From Yponomeuta sedellus (lineage: Eukaryota; Arthropoda; Insecta; Lepidoptera; Yponomeutidae), in the NCBI GenBank assembly GCA_934045075.1, contig OW203730.1:13138505-13202504 (forward strand): a stretch of DNA of 64,000 nucleotides. The letters are read 5' to 3'. Each line of letters begins with the position of its first letter. Position 1 is the first letter of the stretch. The notes beneath the pieces were generated by a model. It was not told the DNA's origin. It worked only from the letters and a program-made list of their open reading frames with translations, and did not search any database. The position numbers and the translations under genes are program-made. This document shows positions 49,901 through 56,085 of the stretch, one piece after another.

Positions 49901-52428
49901 AGATGCCATTTACGCTAATAACAGCCGTTTTAGGCTAGATATAATTTTGTATCAGATTACCTTTGGTTAGAAGAAAATATAATATGGTTAGAGCATAAAA
50001 ATTAAAACAATACTTGGTTAACTTAAAATAGTTGGGTGTGGGGGGCAGAATTATACCTACATAATATAAATATATTAATAATTCGTAATAAATAATTAGT
50101 ATCTACAACGAACATAGGTACTGATATAAAGATTATACTTATCTAGCACAGGTGTGCTATATGGCGCAGATATGCCAGTGCTTTGCACGTGTGCTAAAAT
50201 ACGGCATGGCTTAATATGTTATGTATGAAGTACTACACAATCTAGGACAAAACTGTTAGGACAAGGACTCTAAAACCTAGTTAAGTTATTTAAAAATATA
50301 AGGGCCTCGCTGAAAATCAGCGCTTTTTGAATGTTGTGTATTTATACATTCACATTCGGAGGCACAACGCTGAGCATGGCACCTTTTGCCAGAGCCTTTC
50401 AATTTAAAATGTGTTACTCTGAAAAGTGTATGGTGCTTTACCTCACATGTGTTTAGATATACACATTAGTTTTAATTTTCACTTATGTTCTTTTTATATC
50501 TGGCAATTACCAAAATTTGTCTTTGTAAAAAAACCTGTTTATTTCGCAGGCGACCTCCACTTCGGCCACGATAAGATGCGGCGCAGCCTTAACGAGAAAC
50601 ACCAGCGCAACAATAGCTGCGTCAGCTCCTCCGACTTCTACGGCTGCAATTACCCCGTCGATAAACACCGGTTCAGCTCAGGAGACCTCATTCGTCCGCT
50701 AGTTGCAAAGGAGCTGAACTTTGACATTGAAGGTAGACCTCTTTGCGTTATACGTTATTATGCGAGACATAAAAATTGCTGGGTTAGCTTCGCTGGCTTC
50801 TACGGTTGCAATTATCATCCGTGGTGAAACACACTACTGTTTATCAACGGGGTATTTGTCAGTCTGCTTCATAGATCTGACTCGTCCGCTTGTTGCAAAG
50901 GAGTTCAACTTTGACATTGAAGGAAAGTGCAATGTTTCAGTTCTCAATTTATATGTTTTAGAGACAGTTGGATAACTTTTCTCCATCTTCTACAGCTGAA
51001 ACTTTCTCAATTGATAAGATTTTAAAACTGTTTTGTATTCATACCTGTATTTGATATGCAATATCGAACATTTTGCTGTGAATATATTTTTGCTGTGAAA
51101 TGGAAAAATAAGTAAAGACTGGTTTATCTGTTTTTCATTTCTTTAGCATAGTCGTATAAATTATGCTACAACTATGCGTCATTAGTATAAATGTTGCGAG
51201 TGATTCTTCTTCATACTATTAAAATACTTTATTGCACTCAAAACAAACAGAACATAACATTTTAAAACACCAAAACTCGATTTTATTGGGCCAGACCTCG
51301 ACCACCCGCTCTCCAGCGCCACATTTAAATGATGGCAGTCATTAGATGTGCGTTACTATTTTTGATGTGCATTTAAACATTTCTCAAATTTTACTAGGCA
51401 AAGAGGACAGCGCCAATGACAACTTGTACAACGCGATCGAGCCGGGAGACGCGCCGTCTGAGACGTCAGAGCCTCGCGCCGCCGACAGCCCCTCACGAAA
51501 TCTCGACGACATGTACGCTAAGGTCGTCAAGAAGGCCAAGGCCAAAGACGACGCGAAAAGACGATCGAAGGACGCGACCAACGGAGACGCCCCCAACACG
51601 TCGAAATACCGCGCCGACGACCCCGGCTACGAAACCATCGATCGGAAAAAATCAAACCACGGCTACGAGACCATAACACACAAGGAGCGGCACTCACAAA
51701 ACCAAGATCCCGGCTACGAGACCGTTAAGGACCTACACAAACTAGGACCAAACGCCGTATATGCGAACAACAATCTACTCAACAAACTCAATGACTTATC
51801 AGACAGTGGACCGAACAGTATTGTTAGCAGCGATCCAGGCTACGAACACATCTCCAAAATGGACAACAGCGCCTCAGACTCCGACCCGAATTACGAAGTG
51901 CTCAGAAATCAGCCCCCCACTCCACCTTACGCCACTATAGCTCCTAACTACAAATTGCAACCGACCTACTCCACTGTTAACAAAAAACCTGATAAATACA
52001 ACGATTGGTCGGGCAATAACAACGATGAAGCAACGCTAGAACCTAACTACGAATCCATGCCGCACGAACCTTTATACAATACGGGGAGCGAATCCGATCC
52101 AAACTACGAATCTGTGCGACCCAAAGATTCCAACTATGAATCGGTCAGCACGCAGGACCCGAACTACGAATCCTTGAAGTTAAAGGATCCAAAGTATGAG
52201 TCGGTCAGATCGAAAAGGTCTAAAGATCCGAATTACGAAAGTGTGAAGTATTTTGAGTTGTCCAAGAAAGAGCCGCCTTACGATAAAGTACACAGCGATG
52301 CTCCAACGGTGGAGCGAGCGGACTCGACGGGCGGCTACGAAAAGATCAACGTTGGCAATAATAAGGAACCCAAAAGCAGTATTAGCAACGGTACAGATGC
52401 GACAGTGAGTGATTATTTCCAAGTTTAG
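28853..52428 (+). CDS. PAG1/Cbp-like transmembrane adaptor with many tyrosine motifs
   Basis: Nine exons join in phase to 681 residues: 28853-28953, 31617-31729, 37370-37498, 41060-41164, 41744-41900, 42531-42586, 45260-45430, 50550-50732, 51398-52428. Seen: six outside residues, one membrane segment (about 7-23), then C24, C26 and C28, placed like the palmitoylated CxxC of vertebrate adaptors. The rest is hydrophilic with no enzyme domain. YxxΦ motifs are at Y64 (YATV), Y117 (YTSI), Y142 (YATV), Y153 (YAAI) and Y168 (YAQI), plus 18 in exon 9 (DPGYETI/DPNYESV style) and YFQV at the end. There is a YANN (Grb2-type YxN), a run of seven prolines (248-254) and SLPEIP near residue 43, resembling LPxIP in PAG1. 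Known of that family: Src-family kinases phosphorylate such tyrosines and SH2 proteins such as Csk dock. Inferred: a raft scaffold at the plasma membrane. Orthology is unproven. Coding confidence is about 0.9, functional call about 0.5. Confidence 0.8.
29520..29870. repeat. unclassified repeat-like stretch in adaptor intron 1
   Basis: 29545-29640 resembles a LINE 3' end (TTTATTTATGGCACATGGGA). 29738-29850 is a GC-richer patch with no coding family match. The rest of intron 1 (28954-31616) is AT-rich with nothing recognisable. Confidence 0.35.
31617..31729 (+). CDS. adaptor exon 2 (YATV motif)
   Basis: Encodes HRSLPEIPHQVGRHDSGDTA then SEIYATVNIDE. Acceptor ACAATTTGCAG, donor GAAG|GTATTG, phase 1. 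Confidence 0.8.
32680..33016 (+). mobile_element. tRNA-bearing repeat unit, long form
   Basis: Begins with the reversed tail block (TGCACTAACCCGTGCTAAGG). The unit flank follows (GGGTACAGCGATATCAGTCC, AACCTAACTGCAAAGTAGG, CTTCAGCCAGATGTCGCTGC), then the tRNA-like head (CCATTAGCTCAGTTG) and tail (TTTTTAGCCTCTAAATAGG). Confidence 0.7.
33030..33115 (+). mobile_element. RTE-type LINE 3' terminal fragment
   Basis: Contains GCGCTCATTAGGGGAGGGCTATGTCCAGCAGTGGACTA-type end (block GGCTATGTCCAGCAGTGGAC) and an A/G-rich GAAGAAGAAG tail. Confidence 0.6.
34265..34400 (-). mobile_element. CR1/Jockey-like LINE 3' end
   Basis: TTTATTGCACATAAGTAAAA, ATCTGGCGGACTTAATGC, ACCAGTCAACCACAGGTGG. Similar 3' ends occur at 17870-17950, 21180-21320, 44250-44400 and 60265-60400. 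All are non-coding and read as reverse complements. Confidence 0.55.
34495..34745 (+). mobile_element. RTE-type LINE 3' end
   Basis: Contains CGCGGGTGTCGTAAAAGGCG, CCCGACCCGCATGCCCAGCG and GGCTATGTCCAGCAGTGGAC, a very common lepidopteran order. A reverse fragment of the same end lies at 56285-56375. Confidence 0.6.
35988..36180 (+). mobile_element. second tRNA-derived SINE family
   Basis: Pol III-like head with A box TGGCGCAGCGGTAGCGC and B box GGTTCGAACCCCGG, different from the ATTAGCTCAG family. The tail continues through TTTGTGTTGTTGTTGTTTC. A tRNA gene is unlikely because the acceptor ends do not pair. Confidence 0.6.
36211..36358 (+). mobile_element. tRNA-derived SINE with 12-bp TSD
   Basis: CACAAATCACGT flanks both sides. 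The element starts at the tRNA head (CGCCCATTAGCTCAGTT) and ends after the tail AATTGTCCTTAGCACGGGTT with A-rich sequence. This copy best defines the minimal retroposed unit, about 150 bp. Its anticodon loop ACGGATA lacks the U33 of a working tRNA. Confidence 0.8.
36470..36765 (+). mobile_element. SINE-like repeat with tRNA-like head
   Basis: Head AACGCAGCGGTAGAACGCC and B-box GGTACGAATCCCGG. The body shares ACATCGTGAGAAAACCTGAG and TTAAGCCCATACTTTC with the copy at 12741-13010. Confidence 0.65.
37370..37498 (+). CDS. adaptor exon 3
   Basis: Encodes SGQLPSSQELPYITPPPHPA and PQHFSGDSTDSA. Proline and serine rich. Acceptor CCTTCCAATAG, donor CCA|GTGAGT, phase 1. A dispersed repeat ending in GATCGCGAATCATTAAAAAA lies just upstream (to about 37350). 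Confidence 0.75.
38345..38550 (+). repeat. LINE-derived 3' fragment (copy 2)
   Basis: Preceded by (ATTCAA)n-like tracts. Same blocks as 11590-11770, including AACTCCACTCTGACCATC. Intron 3 of the adaptor gene. Confidence 0.6.
38924..39391 (-). mobile_element. CR1/Jockey-type LINE reverse transcriptase C-terminal remnant
   Basis: A 155-codon open frame resembles the region after the polymerase domain of CR1/Jockey-group LINEs: WGRAADIETIFVLQKRAIRA followed by an FVGYCVRFYNKIPERV block. The polymerase motifs themselves are absent, so it is a 5'-truncated copy. The frame is still open, which suggests a fairly recent insertion into adaptor intron 3. Confidence 0.65.
39985..40235 (+). mobile_element. 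RTE-type LINE 3' coding remnant
   Basis: Translated with frame breaks it gives RRRLGKRSVGRPPEDQMDRR and a final LCPAVDC-like end, matching the common GRPPxRWxDD...AYVQQWT end of RTE endonuclease/RT proteins. Ends ATGTCCAGCAGTGGACTGCA. A reverse copy is at 55858-56085. Confidence 0.65.
41060..41164 (+). CDS. adaptor exon 4 (YTSI, YATV)
   Basis: Encodes GYTSISVREPLSNIRAQNIK then PPSQPHYATVSDDS. Acceptor ATTTGGCAG, donor TCAG|GTGATT, phase 1. Confidence 0.8.
41634..41729 (+). mobile_element. short retroposon at the exon 5 acceptor
   Basis: 96-bp, internally deleted relative of 15262-15432, with the same ends (TTATATATTAAACGGGTC ... GCGAATCATTAAGAAATAC). Flanked by TATCCCGTCCATAG (41620-41633) and TATCCCGTCCACAG (41730-41743), a 14-bp target duplication with one difference. 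The final AG of the second copy is the exon 5 acceptor. Confidence 0.75.
41744..41900 (+). CDS. adaptor exon 5 (YAAI, YAQI)
   Basis: Encodes DEMYAAIDDPSVGNGSDTYA then QIAPQELREEARRSLDREP. The closely paired MYxxI / TYxxI tyrosines recall the Csk-docking region of PAG1. Donor CCAG|GTAATC, phase 2. Confidence 0.8.
42531..42586 (+). CDS. adaptor exon 6
   Basis: Small exon encoding RSAPPEMGTATNATHSRQ. Acceptor TCGTGTTTTCAG with a good pyrimidine tract, donor CAAG|GTAAAT, phase 1. Support is phase continuity and good sites; there is no motif. Confidence 0.65.
42970..43343 (-). mobile_element. tRNA-bearing repeat, one full unit plus a partial tandem copy
   Basis: On plus the order is tail (TAATGCACTAACCCGTGCTAAGG), tRNA head, flank (TTTGCAGTTAGGTTTAACATC, ATCACTGTACCCACATGATT). 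The tail block then starts again at about 43281 and breaks off in AGAGGC at about 43343. The period of about 310 bp shows head-to-tail arrangement. Confidence 0.7.
43466..43690 (+). mobile_element. 5S-derived SINE fragment
   Basis: Keeps GCGGTCAGGTGCAGGATGGG, AAGCCGTCGGTGCCGGCTG and GATAACTTCTGACAGTAAGG. It is truncated in CCTCCACCAACCCGG and runs into an RTE-like end (GTCCAGCAGTGGACGAACAT). Confidence 0.65.
44048..44243 (-). mobile_element. degenerate tRNA-bearing repeat unit
   Basis: The reverse unit has lost bases in the T arm (TGCTGAACCCGCGACC). The flank blocks GCATCAGCGAAATTTCGAAC and GGCAGCGACATCTGGCT remain. Confidence 0.6.
45260..45430 (+). CDS. adaptor exon 7 (proline run)
   Basis: Encodes SPKPEKRQANSPL, seven prolines, then AARPAAALKAEAKHHKQQ. 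Likely SH3 or EVH1 ligand. Very GC-rich relative to its surroundings. Donor ACGG|GTAATT lies inside a target-site duplication (see 45440-45605). Open frames on the reverse strand here are composition shadows. Confidence 0.78.
45440..45605 (+). mobile_element. R1/LOA-like LINE 3' end at the exon 7 donor
   Basis: Near-identical to the 3' end of the reverse-strand LINE at 46778-49544: shared ACATCGGAGCACTGCTGGCT, GATAGGCTGGCTGGAGTA and CTCCACTACGTACAATGGCC. Ends in TAACTAATTAA. Flanked by ACGGGTAATTCGC (45427-45439) and ACGGGTAACTCGC (45606-45618). The first copy contains the exon 7 donor. Confidence 0.8.
46025..46290 (+). mobile_element. 5S-derived SINE, divergent subtype
   Basis: GTGATCTTAAACGATCACGA, GCATGGATGGGTGACCG and TCCACCAATCCGGACTTGGC, ending GGTGGGGACATAATGGGTTG. 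It contains a short GGAACCGTTCGG/CCGAACGGTTCC palindrome absent from the other copies. Confidence 0.65.
46365..46525 (+). repeat. LINE-related dispersed repeat
   Basis: AGCTGTGCCTCGCGGTATTAC, AATCCAGGGTGTAAGCTAAC and TTTAGACGTGAAGAAGTAAC. Same family as 18898-19106. Confidence 0.55.
46549..46777 (+). mobile_element. tRNA-bearing repeat unit, left of the LINE
   Basis: Flank, tRNA head (ATTAGCTTAGTTGGAAAGAG), tail (GTCCTTGGCACGGGCTAGTG) and the start of the next unit's flank up to AGCGATATCA, where the LINE interrupts it. It resumes at 49545. Confidence 0.75.
47720..47757. repeat. 17-bp perfect inverted repeat in the LINE
   Basis: TTGCACCTTATATTTTT, spacer GACA, then its exact reverse complement. 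It falls between the RT and RNase H domains and ends the RT frame. Confidence 0.85.
48900..49018. repeat. two back-to-back perfect fold-backs
   Basis: Arms 48900-48930/48937-48967 (31 bp, spacer 6) and 48973-48993/48998-49018 (21 bp, spacer 4), separated by 5 bases. The outer arms are the two neighbouring halves of the LINE RT coding sequence (minus strand AKSYRP on one side, LTSFLLKTLERL on the other). The inner arms are their inverted copies. Confidence 0.9.
49545..49800 (+). mobile_element. tRNA-bearing repeat unit, right of the LINE
   Basis: Continues the unit interrupted by the LINE: ATTCCGATGTATAAACC, CTTCAGCCAGATGTCGCTGC, tRNA head (CGCCCATTAGCTCAGTTGG) and tail (TTTTTAGCCTCTAAATAGG). 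With 46549-46777 it forms a head-to-tail dimer. Confidence 0.75.
50550..50732 (+). CDS. adaptor exon 8
   Basis: Encodes GDLHFGHDKMRRSLNEKHQR, SSSDFYGCNYPVDKHRFSS and RPLVAKELNFDIE. No domain is recognised; it contains two cysteines and DFYGCNYPV. Acceptor TTTATTTCGCAG, donor GAAG|GTAGAC, phase 1. Its sequence recurs in decayed form just downstream. Confidence 0.78.
50781..50925 (+). pseudogene. decayed tandem copy of adaptor exon 8
   Basis: Shares GGCTTCTACGGTTGCAATTA and later GTTGCAAAGGAG / AACTTTGACATTGAAGG with exon 8 (GACTTCTACGGCTGCAATTA; GTTGCAAAGGAG). Frames shift within it, and the donor is changed from GTAGAC to GAAAGT, so it should not be spliced in. A weaker third trace (CTTCTACAGCTGAAAC, ATTGATAAG) is at about 50985-51020. 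Confidence 0.75.
51398..52428 (+). CDS. adaptor exon 9 (18 YxxΦ motifs)
   Basis: Residues 339-681. Motifs in order: YNAI, YAKV, YETI, YETI, YETV, YEHI, YEVL, YATI, YSTV, YESM, YESV, YESV, YESL, YESV, YESV, YFEL, YDKV, YEKI, plus YANN. Most sit in acidic D-P-G/N-Y or S-N-Y contexts, favoured by Src-type kinases and SH2 domains. The frame ends SDYFQV-stop, a possible hydrophobic PDZ-ligand end. Between them are basic patches (KKAKAKDDAKRRSKD). The exon is GC-rich at first and AT-richer later. An internal donor ACA|GTGAGT at 52405 permits another ending. Confidence 0.88.
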
Positions 52429-53430
52429 TAGTTAGGATAAAATGATAAATGTGTTCCGTGAGATTTTACCCTTTACAATATTTTTTGTAAAGTTTAATCG
52501 CAATGACGTTTTTAGTCTCATGTTTTATTTAGGCTCGTAATGCTTAGCTTTGATAAATTGTCTCAAGTCTGATTTTCTTTTTAATATCTGCACAAATTAT
52601 ACATATTATGTTAGGTGCTGAAAGTGAAATTTTGACCAAACTTGTTCAACACTATGTTATAAAATAACCTAAGTTTTCATCAAGTTTTTGGTAACTTTGT
52701 CAAAAAGGCACTTTATAGGGTGCTATACCACCACGAGGAAGTCAAGCATATAGTTTTACATATTTTTTTCGTTTGTTTCCCTTCTATATTGGAGAAGTAC
52801 AGTGTTTAAGTGCATGTTTTTATTTATTGTAATTATGTTGTAAATTTAACTATCCACAAACCAATATTTTATACCTGGAAAGGTAAATGACTATTAGCAA
52901 GTTTCCTGACTGTCACATTTTGGTTGGATTGAAATTGATTTCAAAATGGCAAGTGGCAATTAATAAACTGACTGCTTAGTAGCTCATATTCCGTAGGTAT
53001 CTGTGATATAAATAATTGTGTTTATTAGGTTTACACTGCTTATTACGTGTTATACCCACAATGTTAAGCTTTATGTTGTACGAAAGTATTATTTTGTTGT
53101 TTAGGTGAACTTTGTGTTTGTTCATTTTATATTAACACAAGTAATGTGTGCTCGTATTAAGTGTATAAAGAATAGATTTTGTAATATATTTAAACATATT
53201 TATTTCCCGCTATGTAATTGTAATCTCGATTGTGTAGTTCCCGTGTGCTATCGATTTAAACAATGTGAAAAGTATTGCCAAACTATACAGGCTTTTAAAG
53301 AATGGTCTAAGGTCAAAAGAACTTTTTTAATAATTTAAACAACGTATTAAGGGACCAACCTTGCAAAAAATACACAAAACACTTTAGGTAATCTTTATCA
53401 AAGTTGATTTGTTTTTTGCGTTTTCAAGAG
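52429..53430 (+). other. 3' UTR of the long-exon form / intron of the alternative form
   Basis: AT-rich, no repeats recognised. An AATAAA near 52962 could end the unspliced form. The 77-codon open frame at 53105-53338 has no upstream support. Confidence 0.45.
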
Positions 53431-53625
53431 TGGACCGTCACTGATGGATTGATGATCCACTACGACAAGCAGTACCATTCTGTAACGGACTGTAAAAGAA
53501 TGGCAGGAGGTGAATATTGTACTAGCTATGATGGGAGCCTGTATATTTCATCCAAGACTGTGTCTAGTGTCTTGTATGTAACTGTCGCCTTGTTAATTAC
53601 TTTGTTATTCCTTTTCATGAAGTAA
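53431..53625 (+). CDS. probable alternative last exon with second hydrophobic segment
   Basis: Follows TTTTGCGTTTTCAAGAG and reads in phase 0 with the internal donor at 52404/52405. It encodes WTVTDGLMIHYDKQYHSVTD, then CKRMAGGEYCTSYDG, ending in a hydrophobic VLYVTVALLITLLFLFMK and TAA. No good ATG starts the frame, which favours a spliced exon over an independent gene. The joined form would be 738 residues, adding one YxxV (YHSV) and a tail-anchor-like end. AATAAA at 53861-53866. It could instead be a last exon of an unrelated gene. Confidence 0.5.
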   Translation, partial: WTVTDGLMIHYDKQYHSVTDCKRMAGGEYCTSYDGSLYISSKTVSSVLYVTVALLITLLFLFMK

Positions 53626-54439
53626 CATATGGTGTCATATAATGCTAACGTGGTTCATCAAGAGTACCTGAATATAATATTTGAAAAATAGAGCAAAAAA
53701 GCTTTTATATTATTTTATGTAAGTTTAGTTGTGAGTTGATTTAATTTTATTAGTTGTTAACTAAACGAAATTGGCTTCCAATTTATTGTACCTTTTATCG
53801 AAATATCTGAGTAAGTGATGTAAGAACACCAATTTTAGTATAAATTTGATCAGTTTTGTAAATAAAATCAGTAATTAATCTATCTAAAAATAATACTTAC
53901 CCCTGAAATAACTGTATTGTTGAAATGTAAAATCATTCCATATTGTGTAAATACTATGGCGAAAATAACGATTTAATACATAATAAAACACCTAGGTCAT
54001 GACGAACAATTTATTAGTACTGTACTGATTTTACCTATTAATTTTCCTCTATACTTGGCGCACCAAATCCGGACTGATGCCTCGTTTGCGATAGAAATTT
54101 CTATGAAATATGACACACCTTGACGTTAGGATGCCTTCAGGATTTGGTGCACATAACTAGGGCTCACCTCACTAAAGTTCATCAGAAAGTTCTCTTCAAA
54201 TGCTTTACTTCTATCTACCTACCTAATCAGCCCATAAACAGAGCCTACTGTTAAGCAAAGGTCTCTTCTCTTTTACGCCAACCATCCGGTCCTTTGCTAG
54301 TCTTTGCTAGTTTGATGCTTTATATGAGAGTACAATTTATAAAATTACGAGTACAACTACGTACACATTTTTTATGAATATGTACCGCAGAGAAAATAAG
54401 AAAATGCGCCGTGGTCGTGGTAGATAGTATAACATTACA

Positions 54440-54570
54440 TAGGTGTTATTTTATACACTGAACCAGGGCTTACCCAGAACGCAGTCGATTTTTTTATAAA
54501 CTTCTTATGCAGGGCGCAGGCTCTCAGAGAGAGTATTGACTTAGTTTCCACGCGTGTTTATCGCGTATTA
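54440..54570 (-). mobile_element. SINE-like repeat, reverse copy
   Basis: Reverse copy of the 12741-13010 family, with GGCGCAGGCTCTCAGAGAGAG and CACGCGTGTTTATCGCG on plus. Confidence 0.5.
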
Positions 54571-54911
54571 GCATTTTCAAGCGTTCAGGTATGTGAATAC
54601 CTCTGACATCAGAACAAGTTTCTGATATGATATTTTACTTAAAAAAAAAGACCTATTCGTAAGTAACAAATTCGCTTCTGATAAGAGCCTCAGCATTATT
54701 GCTGTTTTCCAGACTCCGCCGGTATTTCCTACGCTGATTCTTAATAAACCAATGGAAGCAAAATAAAGCAATATAAGAAGAAAATAAGCAAAACAGCTAA
54801 ACGGAAATAAAATAAATGGAAGAAATAACCGGTACCACAAATAAGCAGTTATTAGCTGACATTGATCTTCGCAACAATGGTGAAGTTACTGTAAGACTTT
54901 CGGGCAGGTAA

Positions 54912-55035
54912 GGGCCTTAGGGTCGTTTTCTAAATTGAGAAATCCACTAAAAATACTTAAGTAACGTTCTGTCACGCTCTTTTCTAGGAAATTCGAAGAG
55001 ACAGCACTACAGTTACGTATTTACTTATCGAAATT
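54912..55035. mobile_element. MITE with GTTTTCTAAATTGAGAAAT end (copy 2)
   Basis: Shares TACTTAAGTAACGTTCTGTC and GAAATTCGAAGAGACAG with the 20400-20535 copy. Its right inverted end is degraded. Confidence 0.55.
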
Positions 55036-55857
55036 CTGTTAGCTTTTAGTATATACCTTGCATGGAATACGATATAATATTAGTGTAATAGAAATATCGG
55101 AACTAATATGATACTTAATTTACATAACTTTTCAAAATAGTGAAGAAAAGTTTTATACACAGCATTAAGTAGTATTACACTCGTGTGCTTTGGGCGAAAA
55201 CCGAAGCCTACTGTAGAGCCCGAGGTATTACAAGCTAACAAACTGCACGTAACATTGAAAACATCCAGCCGATGCTCTCTCTATTCAACGCACTTGATAA
55301 TAAGCAGAAAATACTTTCTCATATTCTTGATACATTAATTCGTATAAAAGCTTAGGTGAAAGGCGGTAAGCGAGACGATACAATGGCTGTAACCACTGTA
55401 ATTGTGCGTCGGATGACCTTTAGACAAAGTGCTTCGGAGCCGGCGACTGACGCCCTAACCACGCAGACTGATGGGCCCTTTAGCACGATATTAATCTCGT
55501 AAGTATCGAAATTGCGGGAGTGTAGCTGGGTAGGTTTCTTGCTGACGAGATGCCTCAGACGATGGATTGATTAACAGCGATTGTTTGATTTGCCATAAGC
55601 TTAACATGGCCCGTAACTCATCTCGCTGCAGAGCATAGTTACTTTCTGAGTCCCCCTACTGAGAGTGAGATCGCTTATATAAAACTACAATCAATAGTTT
55701 ACTACGATGTAGGTACATTGTGCAGCCGAGTTAGCCGGCTATGCAATGTAGGTATCTACCTACTTCTTATAGCTCATAGCAAACCATTTTAATATAGTTC
55801 TATGAAATCGAGCACAGGTATCCTAAAGTTGTTTTCCGTCACGGTTAGCGAGTGATA

Positions 55858-56085
55858 TTGCTTCACATTCATCATAATCAGCCGGTGTCAGTCCACTGCT
55901 GGGCATATGCCTCTTCTTCAGCCAGATCTTTCCACTCCACTTCCAGACACTCCCGCTTTGTGGTGTCGCCATGTCGCTCCACGGTTACAGGGCGTCCTAC
56001 GCTGCGTTTGCCGATTCGCGGTCTTACTCAAGAAAGTCTACCCCAACAGTTATCGATCCTGCGGCATTGCTTTACATCAAATAGG
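55858..56085 (-). mobile_element. RTE-type LINE 3' remnant, reverse
   Basis: Contains CAGTCCACTGCTGGGCATAT and CAGGGCGTCCTACGCTGCGT on plus, the reverse of the 39985-40235 type. Frames are broken. Confidence 0.6.

Noticed and set aside
50426..50827. 133-codon single-frame protein across exon 8
   Set aside because: It reads from intron through exon 8 into the intron and the dead exon copy. The spliced exon explains the signal better.
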